64,000 bases of DNA, taken from NCBI RefSeq assembly GCF_900105325.1, contig NZ_FNSU01000001.1, positions 62,001 through 126,000 of the forward strand, in the 5' to 3' direction. The notes under the pieces are model-generated. The model saw only the letters and a list, made by a program, of their open reading frames with translations, searched no databases and was not told the origin of the DNA. The stretch comes from Pseudomonas marginalis. Its GTDB lineage: Bacteria; Pseudomonadota; Gammaproteobacteria; Pseudomonadales; Pseudomonadaceae. Position 1 is the first letter of the stretch. Each line of letters starts with the position of its first letter. Below, in pieces: positions 61,366 to 64,000 of this stretch. The translations under genes and the position numbers were made by a program.

Positions 61366-61391
61366 CTTGAATCTTCCAGAATCCACCCCAT
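61366..61391 (+). promoter_or_regulatory. Heat-shock (sigma-32) promoter of clpB
   Basis: CTTGAA (61366-61371), 14 bases, CCCCAT (61386-61391), an exact match to the sigma-32 consensus cores at accepted spacing, 75 bases before clpB. Confidence 0.9.
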
Positions 61392-61465
61392 CTATAAGGG
61401 TATCTGGCAGGTTTCTTCATTCAGGATGTTTTATAGCTCCGGCCTGCTCAAAAGGAAGGTGACTA

Positions 61466-64000
61466 ATGCGTATTGATCGTTTAACCAGCAAATTGCAGTT
61501 GGCCTTATCGGACTCCCAATCCTTGGCGGTGGGGCTTGACCACCCGGCCATTGAGCCTGCGCACTTGATGCAGGCACTCCTGGAACAGCAAGGTGGTTCT
61601 ATCAAGCCCTTGCTGATGCAGGTGGGCTTTGATGTCAATAGCCTGCGCAAGGAGTTGAGCAAAGAGCTCGACCAACTGCCGAAAATCCAAAACCCTACCG
61701 GCGACGTGAATATGTCGCAGGATCTGGCGCGCCTGCTTAACCAGGCCGACCGCCTGGCCCAGCAGAAGGGGGACCAGTTCATCTCCAGCGAACTGGTGCT
61801 GCTCGCCGCCATGGACGAGAACAGCAAGCTTGGCAAGTTGTTGCTCGGCCAAGGCGTGAGCAAGAAGGCCCTGGAAAACGCCATCAACAACCTGCGGGGC
61901 GGTGATGCGGTTAACGACCCTAACCACGAGGAGTCGCGCCAGGCCCTGGACAAGTACACCGTCGACCTGACCAAGCGTGCCGAAGAGGGCAAGCTTGACC
62001 CGGTGATCGGCCGTGACGATGAAATTCGTCGCACCATCCAGGTTCTGCAGCGTCGCACCAAGAACAACCCGGTGTTGATCGGTGAACCTGGCGTGGGTAA
62101 AACCGCGATTGCCGAAGGCCTGGCCCAGCGCATCATCAATGGTGAAGTACCGGACGGCCTTAAAGGCAAACGCCTGCTGTCCCTGGATATGGGGTCGTTG
62201 ATCGCCGGTGCAAAGTTCCGCGGTGAATTCGAAGAGCGCCTGAAATCCCTGCTTAATGAACTGTCGAAGCAGGAAGGGCAGATCATTCTGTTTATCGACG
62301 AGCTGCACACCATGGTCGGCGCCGGCAAAGGCGAGGGCTCAATGGATGCTGGCAACATGCTTAAGCCCGCCTTGGCGCGAGGTGAGCTGCATTGTGTCGG
62401 TGCTACCACGCTTAACGAATATCGCCAGTACATTGAGAAAGATGCGGCCCTTGAGCGTCGTTTCCAGAAAGTCCTGGTGGAAGAACCGAGCGAAGAGGAC
62501 ACCATCGCGATCCTGCGGGGCCTGAAAGAGCGCTACGAGGTCCACCATAAAGTGGCGATCACCGACGGCGCGATCATTGCGGCGGCCAAATTGAGCCATC
62601 GCTACATTACCGACCGTCAATTGCCGGACAAGGCCATCGACTTGATCGACGAAGCGGCCAGCCGCATTCGCATGGAGATCGACTCCAAGCCGGAAGTGCT
62701 CGACCGCCTGGATCGTCGCCTGATTCAGCTGAAAGTCGAATCCCAGGCCCTCAAGAAAGAAGAGGACGACGCGGCCAAGAAACGCCTGGAAAAACTCCAG
62801 GAGGAAATCGTCCGCCTGGAGCGCGAGTATTCGGATCTCGAAGAAATCTGGACCTCGGAAAAAGCCGAAGTACAGGGCTCTGCGCAGATCCAGCAAAAGA
62901 TCGAGCAGTCGCGCCAGGAGCTGGAAGCCGCACGTCGTAAAGGTGACCTGAACCGCATGGCCGAGTTGCAGTACGGGGTGATCCCGGACCTGGAACGCAG
63001 CCTGCAAATGGTCGACCAGCACGGTAAGGCTGAAAATCAGCTGTTGCGCAGCAAGGTGACCGAGGAAGAAATCGCCGAAGTCGTTTCCAAGTGGACCGGC
63101 ATCCCGGTGTCGAAAATGCTCGAAGGCGAGCGTGACAAGCTGCTGAAGATGGAGCACCTGTTGCACCAGCGCGTGATCGGCCAGGAAGAGGCGGTCGTGG
63201 CGGTGTCCAACGCGGTACGGCGTTCCCGCGCCGGCTTGTCCGACCCGAACCGTCCGAGCGGCTCGTTCATGTTCCTCGGCCCGACCGGTGTGGGTAAGAC
63301 TGAGCTGTGCAAGGCCCTGGCCGAGTTCCTCTTTGATACTGAAGAGGCCATGGTACGGATCGACATGTCCGAGTTCATGGAGAAACATTCGGTGGCTCGC
63401 CTGATCGGGGCTCCACCAGGCTATGTGGGCTACGAGGAGGGCGGTTACCTGACCGAGGCCGTGCGGCGTAAGCCTTACTCGGTGATCCTGCTGGATGAGG
63501 TCGAGAAGGCTCACCCGGACGTGTTCAACATCTTGCTGCAAGTGCTGGAAGATGGACGACTCACGGACAGCCACGGGCGCACTGTGGACTTCCGCAACAC
63601 GGTGATCGTCATGACCTCCAACCTGGGCTCGGCGCAGATCCAGGAACTGGTAGGTGATCGTGAGGCCCAGCGCGCTGCTGTAATGGATGCATTGACCACG
63701 CACTTCCGTCCGGAATTCATCAACCGGGTCGACGAAGTGGTGATCTTCGAGCCATTGGCGCGGGATCAGATCGCGGGCATCACCGAGATCCAGCTGGGGC
63801 GTCTGCGCGGTCGCCTGGCGGAACGCGAGTTGTCGCTGGAGCTGAGCCGCGAGGCGTTGGACAAGCTGATCGCGGTCGGTTACGACCCGGTGTATGGCGC
63901 ACGGCCTTTGAAACGAGCGATCCAGCGCTGGATCGAGAACCCGCTGGCGCAGTTGATCCTGTCGGGCAGTTTTATGCCGGGCACCAGCGTCGAGGCGACT
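61466..64000 (+). CDS. clpB: ATP-dependent disaggregase ClpB, 3' end cut by window
   Basis: 845 codons visible of about 854. N-domain (residues 1-150); first AAA+ domain with GEPGVGKTAIAEGL near residue 206; coiled-coil M-domain around 410-520 (KKEEDDAAKKRLEKLQEEIV); second AAA+ domain with GPTGVGKTELCKAL near 604 and ILLDEVEKAH. Works with DnaK to dissolve aggregates. AAGGAAGGTGAC precedes the ATG; a sigma-32 promoter lies upstream. Confidence 0.98.
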   Translation, partial: MRIDRLTSKLQLALSDSQSLAVGLDHPAIEPAHLMQALLEQQGGSIKPLLMQVGFDVNSLRKELSKELDQLPKIQNPTGDVNMSQDLARLLNQADRLAQQKGDQFISSELVLLAAMDENSKLGKLLLGQGVSKKALENAINNLRGGDAVNDPNHEESRQALDKYTVDLTKRAEEGKLDPVIGRDDEIRRTIQVLQRRTKNNPVLIGEPGVGKTAIAEGLAQRIINGEVPDGLKGKRLLSLDMGSLIAGAKFRGEFEERLKSLLNELSKQEGQIILFIDELHTMVGAGKGEGSMDAGNMLKPALARGELHCVGATTLNEYRQYIEKDAALERRFQKVLVEEPSEEDTIAILRGLKERYEVHHKVAITDGAIIAAAKLSHRYITDRQLPDKAIDLIDEAASRIRMEIDSKPEVLDRLDRRLIQLKVESQALKKEEDDAAKKRLEKLQEEIVRLEREYSDLEEIWTSEKAEVQGSAQIQQKIEQSRQELEAARRKGDLNRMAELQYGVIPDLERSLQMVDQHGKAENQLLRSKVTEEEIAEVVSKWTGIPVSKMLEGERDKLLKMEHLLHQRVIGQEEAVVAVSNAVRRSRAGLSDPNRPSGSFMFLGPTGVGKTELCKALAEFLFDTEEAMVRIDMSEFMEKHSVARLIGAPPGYVGYEEGGYLTEAVRRKPYSVILLDEVEKAHPDVFNILLQVLEDGRLTDSHGRTVDFRNTVIVMTSNLGSAQIQELVGDREAQRAAVMDALTTHFRPEFINRVDEVVIFEPLARDQIAGITEIQLGRLRGRLAERELSLELSREALDKLIAVGYDPVYGARPLKRAIQRWIENPLAQLILSGSFMPGTSVEAT

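Noticed and set aside
1..64000. CRISPR arrays, prophage or insertion sequences
   Set aside because: No regularly spaced direct repeats, cas genes, integrase, transposase or phage structural genes were seen; the only repeats are REP-type elements.

Overview
The window is chromosomal DNA from a member of the Pseudomonas fluorescens group. This rests on recognisable protein sequences (Prs, HemA, PagL, AlgW, CysNC), on Pseudomonas gene order (ychF-pth-rplY-prs-tRNA-Gln-ispE-lolB; hemA-prfA-prmC-moeB-murI; rpsT/murJ-ribF-ileS-lspA-fkpB-ispH; bamD/rluD-pgeF-clpB), on high GC, and on the typical REP repeats of this group. No species can be fixed from the sequence alone.

Region 1 (1-9370) is the end of a Hrp1-type type III secretion (T3SS) cluster (rsp/rsc in P. 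fluorescens). The export-gate genes hrcS-hrcT-hrcU run rightward. They meet, stop codon against stop codon, the leftward block hrpA-hrpB-hrcJ-hrpD-hrpE and hrpF-hrpG-hrcC-hrpT-hrpV. A single sigma-54 activator of the HrpR/HrpS type closes the cluster. A near-consensus HrpL promoter (hrp box) precedes the small pilin gene hrpA, and a strong hairpin separates hrpA from hrpB. No harpin gene (hrpZ) lies between hrpA and hrpB. The cluster ends against the core gene ychF.

Region 2 (9608-22264) is housekeeping: ychF, pth, rplY, prs, tRNA-Gln(UUG), ispE, lolB and a TPR lipoprotein leftward; hemA, prfA, prmC, moeB, murI and pagL rightward.

Region 3 (22283-34443) looks like a light/photo-oxidative stress locus. 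A LitR/CarH-like MerR regulator without the cobalamin-binding residues sits in a tightly overlapping leftward operon with DUF523/DUF1722, a photolyase, an NTF2-like protein, an SDR, an FAD amine oxidase, DUF1365, a cyclopropane-fatty-acid-synthase-like methyltransferase and DUF2878. The operon promoter carries two exact TGTACA-N12-TGTACA operators exactly 50 bp apart, placed around a good sigma-70 promoter. A third, slightly degenerate operator precedes a renalase-like FAD enzyme gene and a small TIGR02450 gene. A TIGR01777 epimerase and ferrochelatase (hemH) follow rightward.

Region 4 (34439-45398) holds a TonB siderophore receptor, the periplasmic protease algW, a NIF3-type protein, cysD-cysNC for sulfate activation, a nested REP repeat, an acyltransferase, pta and a DUF3565 gene.

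Region 5 (45397-64000) holds slyD, rpsT, murJ, ribF-ileS-lspA-fkpB-ispH, a reduced minor-pilin cluster (fimT, pilV, pilW, pilX with an apparent leader frameshift, pilE; no pilY1), thiO, a PP0621-family gene, bamD, rluD, pgeF, and most of clpB behind a consensus heat-shock promoter.

Most genes are ordinary core genes. The parts that reward attention are the light-operon operators, the T3SS regulatory sites, the reduced pilin cluster and the nested repeats.
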